A DNA stretch of 60,000 nucleotides from Liolophura sinensis (taxonomy: Eukaryota > Mollusca > Polyplacophora > Chitonida > Chitonidae): positions 7,739,504-7,799,503 of the forward strand of contig NC_088298.1 of NCBI RefSeq assembly GCF_032854445.1. Reading direction: 5' to 3'. Shown piece by piece: positions 10,848-21,739 of the stretch (position 1 is the stretch's first letter; each line of letters starts with the position of its first letter). The translations under genes were made by a program, and so were the position numbers. The notes beneath the pieces are model-generated. The model ran no database searches and was not told the DNA's origin. It worked only from the letters and a program-made list of their open reading frames with translations.

Positions 10848-11130
10848 ACATACAGCACAGAGAGTAAAACCAGTGCAGCGGCGACAGCGTGATGGCTGAC
10901 AAACACGTAACCGGTGAAAGACGGCCTATTGTCAATTTACCGCAGTCAGGGATTTATTTTAACTGTTCGTGCAAACGCATAAATGGTAGCAATTTTCACG
11001 CCTCCTAGTACCTTGACTTTACCAGAATTAGGTAAGAAAAAAATGCAGTGATTTCAATTTATTAGACGTCCATGGTCAAGAATTACTCAAAATGCTTGTC
11101 ATCACATTTAAGATACAATCACAATATAAC
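10848..11130 (+). repeat. Unclassified dispersed repeat, copy 1
   Basis: Begins 'cagcacagagagtaaaacca' and includes 'ttattttaactgttcgtgca' and 'aagaattactcaaaatgct'. The same blocks occur in the same order at 56163-56480. I see no terminal repeat or coding capacity. Confidence 0.6.
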
Positions 11131-11277
11131 AATGTGAAATTAAAGCAATGTGACTATTTCACAGCTGTCACGGTTTCGATATATTTTATGTCCTATATAG
11201 TTTTTTGATATGTCGCTCACAGTTAGTGGTCTCGACAGACTTATTCTGATTGAATCTAAACGTAAAGCTCTGCTCGG

Positions 11278-11370
11278 TTCCCCATATCATAATGCTGATG
11301 TTATATACTTGTGAATACGGTGTAAAACACCAATCATATAAATAAATAAATAAATCAGGAAATGAGGAAA
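11278..11370 (+). repeat. SINE (type c) tail fragment
   Basis: Contains 'catatcataatgctgatgtt', 'cttgtgaatacggtgtaaaa' and 'caccaatcatataaataaat' with an (AAAT)n run that is partly repeated downstream. Confidence 0.7.
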
Positions 11371-13540
11371 TAAATAAATAAATAAATACACGCTCGAAGT
11401 CTACCTCGAAAGACTTATTTTCAAACAATCTGAAGCATCAGTTCCCAGAGGAAAATGTGTATAAATCGAGAAAATATATACATATTAAGAAATCTGGTAA
11501 TAAGTAAAGAAAGGTAGCCATCAGAAGAGAGACGATATTCCAGTTATTCAATTCAAATTGCAAACTCGAATTCCATGGATAATTTCCAGATCAAACACAA
11601 GTATAGGTTTTTCAGTCGCCCTTTGTTACGACTGTTTATGAAAACACCAACAATAAACGCGAATGCTCATACAGCCCCTAGCCTCAAGTTAAGCAGGGGA
11701 GGGGTGGGGAGGGGGGGGTGGGGGGGGGGGGGGAGGAGCGTTGTCTGTGCTTGATTGAGTGACCTACGTGTATGCTTCGGTAAGTATAGATATGATCTTA
11801 TCGCCCGAGTGCATAATAACATGTTATCTGTATGTAGAGCAGTTCAAAAGCAGACATGTCAATTTGGTAAAATTTTGTCTATCCAGGGAATTTGTACATT
11901 TCCCTGCTTTTGTAGATTCCCCTGTTTTGGTAGACTTCCCATGGGAACTTATAGGACGGTTATGACGTTAAACAAGAACTAAGGCTCGAATTGCCTATCC
12001 GGAGTGATAATTATTATCTAAATTCGTTCGCAAGTGAGGTTAGACGCCCATGATAAACTTTGACATAGGCCTACATACCATTTATCAGAAGATCAATAAT
12101 GTCATGTTCACGATACCACCGGTCAAACATCTCAGCATAGATCACATTCGCATGCCTCAAAATACGGACGTGAACAAACACTGGAGTTTTACGTGTGTGA
12201 GGTGAGTTTTTTTATATTAAGAAAATTCCTATATTTTGTAAGAATTTTTGAACAAACTTTTAATCCACATTATCTAGGGCAAAACATGTCAGTATTGTGG
12301 TATTTTGCCTACGTTTTACGAAAAAAAATTACAAGTTAATAAGGGATATAGGAGACTAAATTCATAGGTGTGAGAGAATGCGTTGTGCCGATTTCCAAAA
12401 ACGCATGTGTGTGCTTTCTACGTCCTATGTCAGGTTTCTTCGATAAATCTATAAGGCATGAAACAAATTATACTGTAATCCTTGTTGATAGCTTGGTGTG
12501 ATTTGAAAGGTGTGTGATTTCTTCTGAAATTTTTAGATTCCTCAACTGTCACTGCTTGTAAGGTCGGCCATTTGTATGGGTCACACGTATTCGATGAAAT
12601 AAGGCCTCTTGTCACAGTAAGTCAATTTTATTTTACCTGTCCATGTCAATGCTTAAAGAGTAGCAAATTACAGGCCCCATACATCAACATGTTAAGCAGA
12701 ATTAAATAAAAAGACTTTGAGAAGCAGTGAATGGTTCACGACGTAGTAATTTAGTACATCAAAACTTAGAGAAGATGAACATGTTTAAAACCAGATAAAA
12801 GAGCTAAACCTCAGTTAAAACTTGGAAACCATAATGTTTTGATAATATGGATATATATCCGGAAAATTATATGTATGGGCATAATGCTAAACAGTCAGAA
12901 AATAAATAATTAAATAAATACATTGTTGTGTAATCGGCCTGTTTCGGTGTTACTCGTGACTCTGCCACGTTTGAGTTTCGTGGTTTTCGGTATAAGGTGT
13001 CGTCATGACGATGTGGTTTGTTTTTCTTCATGGAGAAGTTAAGCTTAACTCTAAACTCTAGATAACACCCTAAACCTACAGGTCAGGCCAACAAATTGCG
13101 TCTTCAGTCCTACATATCCTGCGTATATATATCCAGAATCTCAAAAAACTGTAGAAGTCAGAACAACAAATTGAGTCATTTACTAATCGAAAAGTCAACT
13201 TGTTAGCATTCAACGTGACCACAAGATCAGCACGAAACGTAAACCTTTTAATAAAAGAAAAAGTAAAATTTCGTAAGAAATGAAGGCAACTACTTTCTCA
13301 TACAGATCAAAGTTAATTTTGAGTACATTAATCTTCTAACTGCTCTCGTGTTTCATCGTAATAAAACATTTTATCCTGAGAAAGTTTTCCTTAACCTTAA
13401 TTTATGAATGGTTGTGTAGTGTGCCTTCTGTGATAAAACAAAGGTAGCATTCTATACCATACGTGATGTACATGTATCTATACAGATTCACGAAATTATA
13501 CAAAATTAAAAGGTTTTGACAATGTATTGGCGATCTTGAA
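11371..13540. other. Non-coding stretch with a poly-G tract
   Basis: AT-rich sequence with a G-rich run at about 11695-11736 that could form a quadruplex. 12640-12680 weakly resembles part of the dispersed repeat at 10848 and 56163. No coding signal found. Confidence 0.35.
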
Positions 13541-13560
13541 TCTTGATCGAAACCAGGATT

Positions 13561-13622
13561 AAATGGATGAATCATTATGGCTTAGCGCCACATGGGCAAA
13601 ATTTCAGCCATATCTTGGCGAG
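13561..13622 (-). repeat. LINE 3' tail fragment (type a hairpin)
   Basis: Reverse complement of the last part of the LINE at 37283-43157: 'cttagcgccacatgggcaaa' and 'atttcagccatatcttggcg' preceded by a decayed GAAT run. It stops at the base of the hairpin. I find no clear target-site duplication. Confidence 0.7.
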
Positions 13623-14287
13623 AACATATTATCTACAGGAGGCAGATGAAAACTATAGAAGACTTTCGTGTCTTGTACGATATCAAATACACAATCCATG
13701 CCTCAAAGAACAAACAAAATCTGGCGATGTATGCTATGACCAAGGTGGTTCCAAGGTTGCGTAAGAAAGAGTTGCCTACAGCGGTTAGTTAGTTTAATCA
13801 CTGATTTACTTTCGCTTACGTTCTGAAAATGTCGAGGTTTTTGTAGTCCTATAGGGCCTATAGCAAATGCTTTTGTGATATAAAAATAGGCTTTGGGGGT
13901 CAGAGATCTACTAGAAGAAAAGTACAAGGTTCTGTCTTTGTATTTTCGGTGTGCCATGTATTTTTGAGCTTCACTGGTGCGGGCACTGGTGTGGTCGTCG
14001 GGTCGTTCTTGTCTTCTTGGGCCTAGTTTAATTCTGTTCTGTTCGGGGATAGCGGCTGTATGTTCATTGTATTGAACAATTTTTGTCACGTTGGATATAT
14101 TTTGCAAAAAGTTAGCGAAGGTATATATACATAACAATATAGTCGTTGTAATGAATAAGTTTGCCACGCTGGATATATTTTCCAAAATGCCAGCAAAGCT
14201 ATAGCATATAGAACAATGGGCGAAAGCTCTAAATAGTGATTATGACTAGTAGTATAGAATGTTGCAAACGCACGAGAACCGGTGCTC

Positions 14288-14997
14288 GTCTGATCGAGGC
14301 ATTTCAATGCATTTTTAAGATGGGACGTCGACCGTTGTACCTGCAAACGGACGAGAGCAAAGAGTTTCTGAACCGTTCCAGGCATTTTTAAAGGACAACG
14401 GGGTGCTTTTCCTTCACACGTTTAATGAGTCCAAAGCGTCCTTGGTAGAACGGTTTAGCAGTAATTTGAAAGAACGAATGTACAAATATTTCACCGCTCA
14501 CAACAATCGGCGGTACCTGGACGCCTTACCGGCGCTAGTCCACAGCTACAATCGAGCGTATCACGGGAGTATACAGCGGGCCCCCATCGAAGTCACTACC
14601 CAGAACCAGTAAGAAGTGCTTCAAGCCTTGTACGGTCCACCCACGTCCAAACGATCGTTGTACCGTTATTGCGTCGGCAATCTCGTGCGAATCAGTGAAG
14701 TGAAAGGGAAATTCGAATTATCGTACCTCCCGAACTAGAGCCCCGAAATGTCCCGCACGCGTCCTCGTCAGCCTGTCGTGCACACGCTCTAGGGCTTGAA
14801 CAGGAAATGGTTGCTCGGGACACTTTACGAGATCGAACTGCAACCGGTGACGACTGCGGCAGACAAGCTTTATCTGGTGGAGAAGATCTTAAAAAGGGAA
14901 CGTCGCCAAGGAAAACTGTACTATTGGGTGAAGTGGGTCGGCTACCCACCCAGCTTTAATTCTTGGGTGCTGGCCACGGACGTCAAACGTATTTAAC
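14288..14997 (+). pseudogene. Polinton integrase with chromodomain, broken
   Basis: The retroviral-type integrase core is visible: QTDESKEF carries the second catalytic Asp, and after a frameshift near 14385 KASLVERFSSNLKERMYKYF carries the catalytic Glu. LVHSYNRAYH follows as in Polinton integrases. An SH3-like part (NLVRISEVKGKFELSYLPN) comes next, and then a chromodomain at about 14875-14990 with YLVEKILKRE and YYWVKWVGYPPSFNSWV. Stops at 14610 and in the linker, plus the loss of the N-terminal zinc-binding part, make it inactive. The family enzyme inserts element DNA, and the chromodomain is thought to guide it to histone marks. Confidence 0.82.
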
Positions 14998-15255
14998 CCC
15001 GAGGATGACGGGGGGTAACTGTCACTCCCTACCGATCTATCTCAAGGGATGGATCAGTGGGTACAACGCTTGCCCGAGAATTAAGTCACCGTGGAAGCTG
15101 ACTGACGATAGCGTCACCCGTCCGCTCGACTTTGAAGAACCCCAGTGTACGTTTATCAAAGTCGAGGCAACCATTTGTCCCGCCCCGCCTCGTATAACGA
15201 GGTTGTAACGAATGGTCCTCTTGCTACTCACCACTTCGAAGGTGTCATCATCGAT
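14998..15255. other. Junction between integrase and polymerase relics
   Basis: GC-rich. It holds an open frame at 14963-15208 (+) of 81 codons without a recognised domain. Some Polintons have a small gene in this position, but I cannot support a match. Confidence 0.25.
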
Positions 15256-17379
15256 TTAATCGACGGTACGGCACCGTACACTGTCCAGTAACTTTCGCGT
15301 CTTCGTCATGTCACAGATTGTCACATCAACATGCTGGTCTTTGTTTGTCACGGATTTGCCATAGCCGGAATTTCCCCAAAACTTCATCGTTTCCCCGATA
15401 AGAACCTTGGAAGGGTCGGCGTCCCCTTCCCGTCGGGCTTGGGTGACAGCGTCCACGAATGTTTGGAAGGCTCGCTCGGGCGTGTACTCCATCACTTGGT
15501 AGACGCGGGTCACGACCAACCCGTGAGCGAGATACCACTTGAGTAAAGCGGTGGCCATTAGAATTTCCGTGCCGAACATTCTTCTCATTAGCGTTCGCCT
15601 TGAACCGGGCAAGATCTCATTTACCTCCGCAAACTCCGCCATGGTGGGGCCTATGTCCTGCCGGCTCACATCAATGTTTTTAAGTATGGGTGGACATTCC
15701 GCAAAGTCCGCTTTGAGATGGTCCGGCACGTGGATGCCGCATTCGACGAAGCCAAACAACCGGCCTAGGACGGCAGCCTCCACCACCTGACCATGCGTCT
15801 TGGGCTGTTCAAGTTGATCAAGTTTAGGTCGTAGTTGTTGGAGGTGAAGCCGAGGACTGGGGGCCTGGTTGATATAGGCGACGAATTTGTCCCGCACCCG
15901 CCGAGTGTAAGACGGCTTGCTGTTGTTGGAATCGATGCGCTCGTCTAACTCGTCCAGGATGTAGGCATAACGTTCGGTGAGATAGGCGCTACTGGTCTCG
16001 CTGATGGTATTGAAGTAAGCCATCAACTGTTCGACGAGCGCGTGGGGATCGCCGGTAGAGATGAAGCACACGGGCTGGTCGTAGTCAGGTACACTGGAGT
16101 TCACGCTAACACTCATGGGGATATGTTGGGACGTTCATTTCGTTGAGCCGGTCATCGCTTCGTCCAAAGGAGGCAGGTAATCTTCAAAGTCGTAACATGC
16201 TCGGTAAGGGAATATTCCGTCGTCACCTTCCCGGAGTTAAATACCCATGTCCGCCAACACTTCGAAAATAGTGGGTTGATTGTGGAATACACCCCCCGCG
16301 TACTTTCGGCGAACGGCGTCGGTGCGCGTTTGACCGTGCCGTCGTAGTTTCCACAGCTTATTAAACCTCTTAGAACACACTTGACAGGTGTGAGACTGGG
16401 CGTCACGCCCCCATGCCCTTGATTGATGCTGAAATGCTGATTGTGCAGGTTTAACCGCATGTTGGGAGAAGCATAGCGCTTTGCACTGCGATGGACCAGT
16501 TGAGCCGACTAAAAGTTGACCATGGAGACGAGCTGGTACACTTGAATCTTTACGTTAAATAGGCTCTCCACCGTTTCTAGCGCACTGAGTGGTACACCGC
16601 AGAAATGCCTCGGCTCCATCTGGACCGCCTCTATATACATTTTGTGGTAAGACCGAGCCTGATTTTCGCAGTTTTTGGGGGAATGACCTTGTCGACATGG
16701 ACGGCCAAACAGCGAAATAAACATAAATAGTCCCTGTAAGGGCCATTAGGTCCTTCCATCAACGTGTGCAGCCCCTTACTCACCGCCAGGTAAGGCGGCA
16801 ACGTTACCCCACCCCCACTGATGGGTTGATGGGGTAGTTTGTGCACAAAAAGCATGTTCGTGAGGAGGTCCACGACCCATATCGTATCGGGATCTTGATT
16901 TTGTGTTCACGCGAGTGGATCTTGGCTGGAGAGATGCTGGGTCAGAAGTTCACGCAGGTCAGCCCGACTCGCCACGTCGTATGGCGCGTCGAGTAGGCGG
17001 ACATTGTTAGTGCTAGGGTAAAAGTAACGCACCTGCCCGGTCTCCTTGTGGCGAAGGATATACCCAAAGCTGTATCTAAAGGTAAAGGCGGTCGGCTGGT
17101 CCTCATAAATCGCGTTGAGACAGGCGGGCATGGTTCTGAGATCACTGAGCCGGTAGTTGTGGCGGTCCGATACAGTTCCCGTAGGTTACTCTCATTGCTA
17201 GGCCGGAGATCGTCGAGGGGCTGGGTCAGGTCGGGGTGGAACTGACTTGCAGGGATCTTCCACTTGTACTTGATCGACTCCTCCGTCTCCAGACTTGTTG
17301 CACTCGAGCTGGAGTTGGCTTCGTTTTCGTTTGCGGTGGTGGTGGTGGTGGTGGTGGGAAAAGCGGGTCTCTGTAACAC
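15256..17379 (-). pseudogene. Polinton protein-primed DNA polymerase B, broken and C-terminally truncated
   Basis: Read on the minus strand. The N-terminal region (17379-16907) has the conserved segment CLNAIYEDQPTAFTFRYSFG with YFYPSTNNVRLLD. A Cys/His part around 16460-16320 (NLHNQHFSI) follows. The long intact frame 16116-15256 (286 codons) carries PPILKNIDVS, RRTLMRRMFGTEILMATALL, WYLAHGLVVTRVYQVMEY and the KxxxNSxYG motif B region (TMKFWGNSGYGKS). The frame ends before the YxDTD metal-binding motif C, so the enzyme lacks a catalytic Asp. At least three frame changes occur upstream. In intact elements it replicates the transposon from a terminal protein. Confidence 0.85.
17334..17357. repeat. 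(GGT)n microsatellite
   Basis: A run of GTG/GGT triplets inside the N-terminal end of the polymerase relic; on the minus strand it reads as a Thr run. Confidence 0.9.
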
Positions 17380-17404
17380 AGAAGCGTGTTGAATAGAAGC
17401 CTAA

Positions 17405-17560
17405 GTAGAATAGAATAGAGTGCATTGTAGTATAGTTTAGTATAGTAGAGTATAACTGTAGTATCGCAGAGAATCGTAGAGTATAACTATAATATTGTAT
17501 AGTAAAGTAGATTATAACTATAATATTGTATAGCTATACTGTAGTAAAACTATAGTAGGG
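17405..17560. repeat. TATAG-rich tandem tract, left
   Basis: Irregular repeats of 'gtatagtagagtataactat'-type units. A similar tract lies at 18230-18520. Together they bracket a GC-rich 0.7-kb segment. Confidence 0.8.
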
Positions 17561-17861
17561 GAATAATACGGTTGCATAGCACGGTGACTGGGTATAAAAG
17601 ATCTGGGGTGTGTGATGCCCCGACACCCCCGCCAACAGTGTGGCAGCAAACGTCCGTGAGGCTTGCCGACGACGTTATTGACTTTTGTGGGTTTTTTTCG
17701 TCTAACGGGCCAGGCGGGAGTTTTGCGGGATTCTCGTTCGGGGTGAGAACTCGAAGAGGATATCAACAGACGGATATCCAGAGCGTATATGACGGCTTAT
17801 AAATATTCAAAATTTCATTGGAAATACTAGGTCTTCGAGACCCTTAAGGAGATAACAAAAA

Positions 17862-18281
17862 ATGGATCTAATACATGGTCCTCGGGGACCTGTTAAGGAG
17901 GGTGATGATGATCGTGGTGGTGAGGACAGTGACGTGTATGAGTTTGAGTCTGGATTACCCGATGAATTTAACGGGGAAGCAGACCGTGCAGATGGTTTCT
18001 CCCCTGAAGTGATCTTCATCCCGGCTACTCCACCAAGAGAACCTCGGCAAATAGTAACATTCTCTGACTCTCCAGAACCATCTACATCGTCCCAGCGAAT
18101 AGTAACACTCGTCCCTAACTCTCCAGAGCCATCTGCAGCGTCCTCAGAACACTTACAGTATACAGTGTTGAGCAGTGGCGGTGTCAGGGAGGAGGAGGAG
18201 GAGGAGGGTAGTGGTGACGTGTGGGAGAGTGATGACTATAGCTATACTATGCGATATTATAGCTATGGTATCGTACAGTAG
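17862..18281 (+). CDS. Unrecognised acidic, disordered ORF, 139 codons
   Basis: ATG in a good context (aaaaaATGG). The product is acidic and low in hydrophobics, with two related short repeats (RQIVTFSDSPEPSTSSQ and RIVTLVPNSPEPSAAS) and an EEEEEE run. No domain is recognised. It sits between two TATAG-rich tracts just beyond the N-terminal end of the Polinton polymerase, in a segment with the same raised GC content. It may be an accessory gene of that element. It could also be chance coding in GC-rich DNA; its last 15 codons run into the repeat tract. Confidence 0.3.
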   Translation: MDLIHGPRGPVKEGDDDRGGEDSDVYEFESGLPDEFNGEADRADGFSPEVIFIPATPPREPRQIVTFSDSPEPSTSSQRIVTLVPNSPEPSAASSEHLQYTVLSSGGVREEEEEEGSGDVWESDDYSYTMRYYSYGIVQ

Positions 18282-18520
18282 AGTATAAGTATAGTAGAGT
18301 ATAATATAATTATAGTATAGTATAGTATATTTATTTATTTATTTGATTGTTGTTTCACGCCGTACTCGAGAATATTTCAGTATGTTATAGTATAGTATAG
18401 TAGTGTACAGTATAGTACAATATAGCTATAGTAGAGTATAACTATAGTAAAGTATACTTATTTATTTATTTGATTGTTGTGTGTATAACTATAGTAGAGT
18501 AGAATATAAATATAGCAGAG
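18230..18520. repeat. TATAG-rich tandem tract, right, with SINE tail insertions
   Basis: Units such as 'agtatagtagagtataacta'. Two short pieces of the type c SINE tail on the minus strand interrupt it: about 18331-18380 ('atttatttatttgattgttg', 'ttcacgccgtactcgagaat') and about 18458-18482 (only 'tttatttatttgattgttg'). Confidence 0.75.
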
Positions 18521-18524
18521 TCAC

Positions 18525-19897
18525 ATCGTATGATAAATACGTCAGTTTTAGTCGACGGCCATCAGGTCTAGCCTTATGTTGTACAGAAAAGCACGTAGGC
18601 TATATTTAAACATGTGGGCTTAGAGGAAACACACAGCGCCATGTATAATGCCTAATATTTAATATTCTATTCAATTTTACATAAAAGGCACCAAATCCAG
18701 AGAATATGACCACAGAAACGTGTTAGGCAACATACAAGTAAAAATAAGCCTTTAACTTGAAAGCATAGGTTATGTAACATTTGCTGTGCCTCTGCGCTAG
18801 CAGTTCACCAGTAAATCTCAAGTATCGAAAATTGGACCTTTCATAGTACGAAACCGGCCAGCTGAAAATGACACAAATCCAACGAATACACTATTGCTGA
18901 CATTGATTTGACAACAGGCATTGTTCTATGTAATATTTTTTTGGCGAGACGAATTTCTTCACCTACCCTGTTTGCACCCAGGGAAGTCACATGGTCTCTA
19001 GCTTCTGGGTTGTCTGATAAAATAGCTTGTCACGGCACACAATTATCTGTTGGTATCGGCAGTCATACCTTTTCATGTATGTGCAGAAGCGAATAGTGGC
19101 GGGCGAAGAACTTGCGAGCATTATAGCAAGTGGGCATAGATTAGCCATACAGCGCTATCAGTGATGTCCCAGTAATTATCGTTTTATTCAATTTTACATA
19201 AATCCGTTTAAACAGGTGGGCTTCGATTAGCCATACAGCGCCAAAGCTGCTCCCCTTCTATAGCCGTTTCAACAAGCGGCCCAGAGTTATTCCCCCTGAA
19301 AATCTCTGTACGAAACACGGCATGTGTTTATACTGTATGATCGTATGATAAATATGTCAGTTTTAGTCGACGGTCTTTGGGTCTAGCGTTATGCTGTACA
19401 AAAAATATGACGTGAGTTCTGCAAAAAACACCTAGGCTATCTGGAAAGCTGAAAATGACACAAATCCAACGAGTACACTATCGCTGACATCAATTTGATA
19501 ACAGGCATATACCCGTGTAATATTTTTGCGGAACGAATGTCTTCATGTGGTCTCTAGCTTCTGAACTGTCTTATAGAATAGTTTATAATTTCACATAATT
19601 ATCTGTTGGTATTGGCAGTCATACCTTTTCATGTATGTGCGGAAGCAAATAGCGGCGGGTGATGACTTAGCAAGCATGATGGCAAGTGGGCATAGATTAG
19701 CCCTACAGCGCCATCTATGATGTCCAATAATTATTGTTTCATTCAATTTTACATAAAAAGGCACTAAATCCTGAGAATATGACCACAGAAACGTGTTAGG
19801 CAACATATAGGTAAATAAATAAGCTTATAGCTTGGAAGCATACGGTTATGTAACACTCGCTGTGTCACTTCGAAAGCAGTTCAACAGTAAATTTCAA
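18525..19897. repeat. Mosaic duplication of about 0.6-0.8 kb blocks
   Basis: Three blocks recur. Block A ('cgtatgataaatacgtcag') is at 18527 and 19343. Block B ('agctgaaaatgacacaaatc' to 'catagattagcc') is at 18857-19145 and 19448-19705. Block D ('caattttacataaaaggcac', 'accacagaaacgtgttaggc') is at 18673-18835 and 19743-19895, with a partial copy at 19188. The order is A-D-B-D'-A-B-D. No coding capacity is seen. Confidence 0.75.
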
Positions 19898-20044
19898 TTT
19901 GCCCGTCCTCCTCCTCCTCCTTTATCAGCCATGATGGCAGCATACGTCAGTGGTATACAAGGGGCTCTCTGGGTGATCGTGGTCTGGTGTTGTCTAGGCA
20001 GGTAGGATAGACGGAATAAACTTCACTCTCTTCACAAACCTTCT

Positions 20045-20600
20045 TTCTTTATCCCGTCAACGTGGACGTCAACAAAATTCAGGTGCCACAACCATTGGTC
20101 AGTTTTGGCGCGAATGGAGCTGAAAGAGCTGCCCAACCCAACCTTGCAAGCCGACGTTTTGCTGCGAACGAAATGGAGCTCACCCATTGGTCAGTTTTAG
20201 CGCGACATGGAGCTGAAGGAGCTGCTCTCGCGTGTGACGCAAATGGGGTCCGTTTGTACGCCTCGCGCGTGACGTCACGCGCCTTGCTCATCAACGCGGA
20301 CGTCAACAAAACTGCGTGGTCACCTCTGTTACCTGTGGAGAAAAATAGTCTCTTTTATAAACTGATGTCAAACGCGAAAGCAACTCCTTCAGCTGCATTT
20401 CGCGCCAAAACGCGCGCGAGCAGGTCTTTCAGGGCCATTTCGGGCCAAAACTGTTGTCCTGCGCGAACCTGCTCTTGCTCTGGACGATACACGTGACGTC
20501 ACGTGCCTGCTGAAGGAGCTGCGCTGATTTGTCCGTTGGCGGGCCTCGCGTGTCATGTGGTGTCCCACGCATGTACTGACGTCACACACATGCAGGAGCA
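20045..20600. other. GC-rich block of direct and inverted motifs with CRE-like sites
   Basis: A roughly 30-bp motif (cagttttggcgcgaatggag followed by ctgaaagagctgc) occurs twice on + (20099-20132, 20191-20224) and twice on - (20380-20408, 20421-20452). A second direct repeat, 'ggacgtcaacaaaa', is at 20063 and 20298. TGACGTCA-type palindromes occur near 20271, 20493 and 20577. A 144-codon frame at 20062-20496 crosses the motifs and is probably incidental. This looks like a regulatory or terminal region of an unknown element. Confidence 0.6.
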
Positions 20601-20639
20601 CGGACTCAACGACACACTCCCTCCACCCCATCCTTAACC

Positions 20640-21640
20640 GCAATACTTCACGTTTACAACATTCTATACTACTATCACTAAAAGCCGATTCGTATATTCC
20701 CAGCTAATGCACTAAATCAGTTCTTAACGGTGTAATTAAGTCTGATTATAAGTTTTATGGCTCATGTCGAGTACTAGAGTAATTTTTTTCGCCAAAAGTA
20801 AATTGACTCTATGGATTGTTTGATGTTAACTCTTAACTTAAATCCCATACATAAGCCGACTAAAGAACGGGTGAAATCTTAATATTTGGCCTTACGGGTT
20901 GAATGTAAAAATGAAATTTATTTTTTGTGTTCTTCGTGACAACCGTGTCAATAAATGCGGATTTTTATTTATGTATTCATCTGACTGATACGCCGTACGC
21001 CGTATACACATGTATACACACGCCGTATCTCACCTATGCTACAGCAGATTTTTAAATTTCCTACTAACGCAACAAGACAGATAAGAATGGCGCTATTAAA
21101 AGATAATTTGGATATTTATCAGTCAGTTCGAGTATGAGGAGTACTTTGTGCATCAAAAGATGCCTTCACACATATTGACTTCGAAGTGCTCATTCTAAAT
21201 GTTGTCAGCTCCATGGACAAATCCGCTGAAACCATCAGCCTAAATTGCTGTTAGAATGCCTCCAAAACAATTTCTCTGGAATGTTTTAAGACATCTATTT
21301 GTGCCATATCGAAACAAAACCTTTTGAGCCATATAAATGTCGAAATAGTAAAAAAAATTTTTCCCAAATTTCGACTTTTTTTCTACTGAATTTTTATTTT
21401 CTATGTAGAAATTTCACTTTCCTCATGCCGTGATTTAGATTTTTTTCTTCGAAATTTCGAATTTTTTCTCCAACCCAATCACATACAATATGACAAGTTA
21501 TGAGAACAAGAAACCATATATATGCGGGTCATACATCACGGGTCAGGTAGGCATGGCTTGTTCTCAACTGACATCTGGAAACCACAGCGTTCCTTGCGTT
21601 AGGAGATGAAATGTACATATACATTATTTGCGGTGTATAA
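20640..21640. other. Non-coding, AT-rich
   Basis: Poly-T rich segments around 21350-21475; no gene or repeat family recognised. Confidence 0.35.
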
Positions 21641-21645
21641 ATTAT

Positions 21646-21737
21646 GGAAGGTAGAAGAGTGAGTGAGTGAGTGCTTTGTGTTTAACGTCGGGTTCGACAA
21701 TTTTTTGAGTCATATGACGACGAAGGAAGGTAGAAGA
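21646..21737 (-). mobile_element. Tail-only insertion (type b hairpin), 66 bp, with 13-bp TSD
   Basis: The inserted sequence 21659-21724 is only the (GAGT)n end plus the terminal hairpin of the type b SINE tail. GGAAGGTAGAAGA is present at 21646-21658 and again at 21725-21737 as a perfect target-site duplication. Confidence 0.88.
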
Positions 21738-21739
21738 CT

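Larger units (their letters stand above)
14280..17380. mobile_element. Polinton/Maverick fragment, defective
   Basis: Two hallmark genes of these large DNA transposons (related to adintoviruses) lie here converging: integrase with C-terminal chromodomain on + and protein-primed DNA polymerase B on -. They are joined with the polymerase C-terminus missing. Capsid, ATPase and protease genes are not seen, so most of the 15-20 kb element has been lost. GC content is visibly higher than in the flanks, consistent with transfer of a foreign element. Confidence 0.8.

Noticed and set aside
13703-14385. Minus-strand frames of 99-160 codons next to the integrase
   Set aside because: One is the reverse strand of the integrase core; the other shows no domain.
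20062-20496. 144-codon + frame in the GC-rich motif block
   Set aside because: It runs through direct and inverted motif copies, so its openness reflects GC-rich repeats rather than coding.
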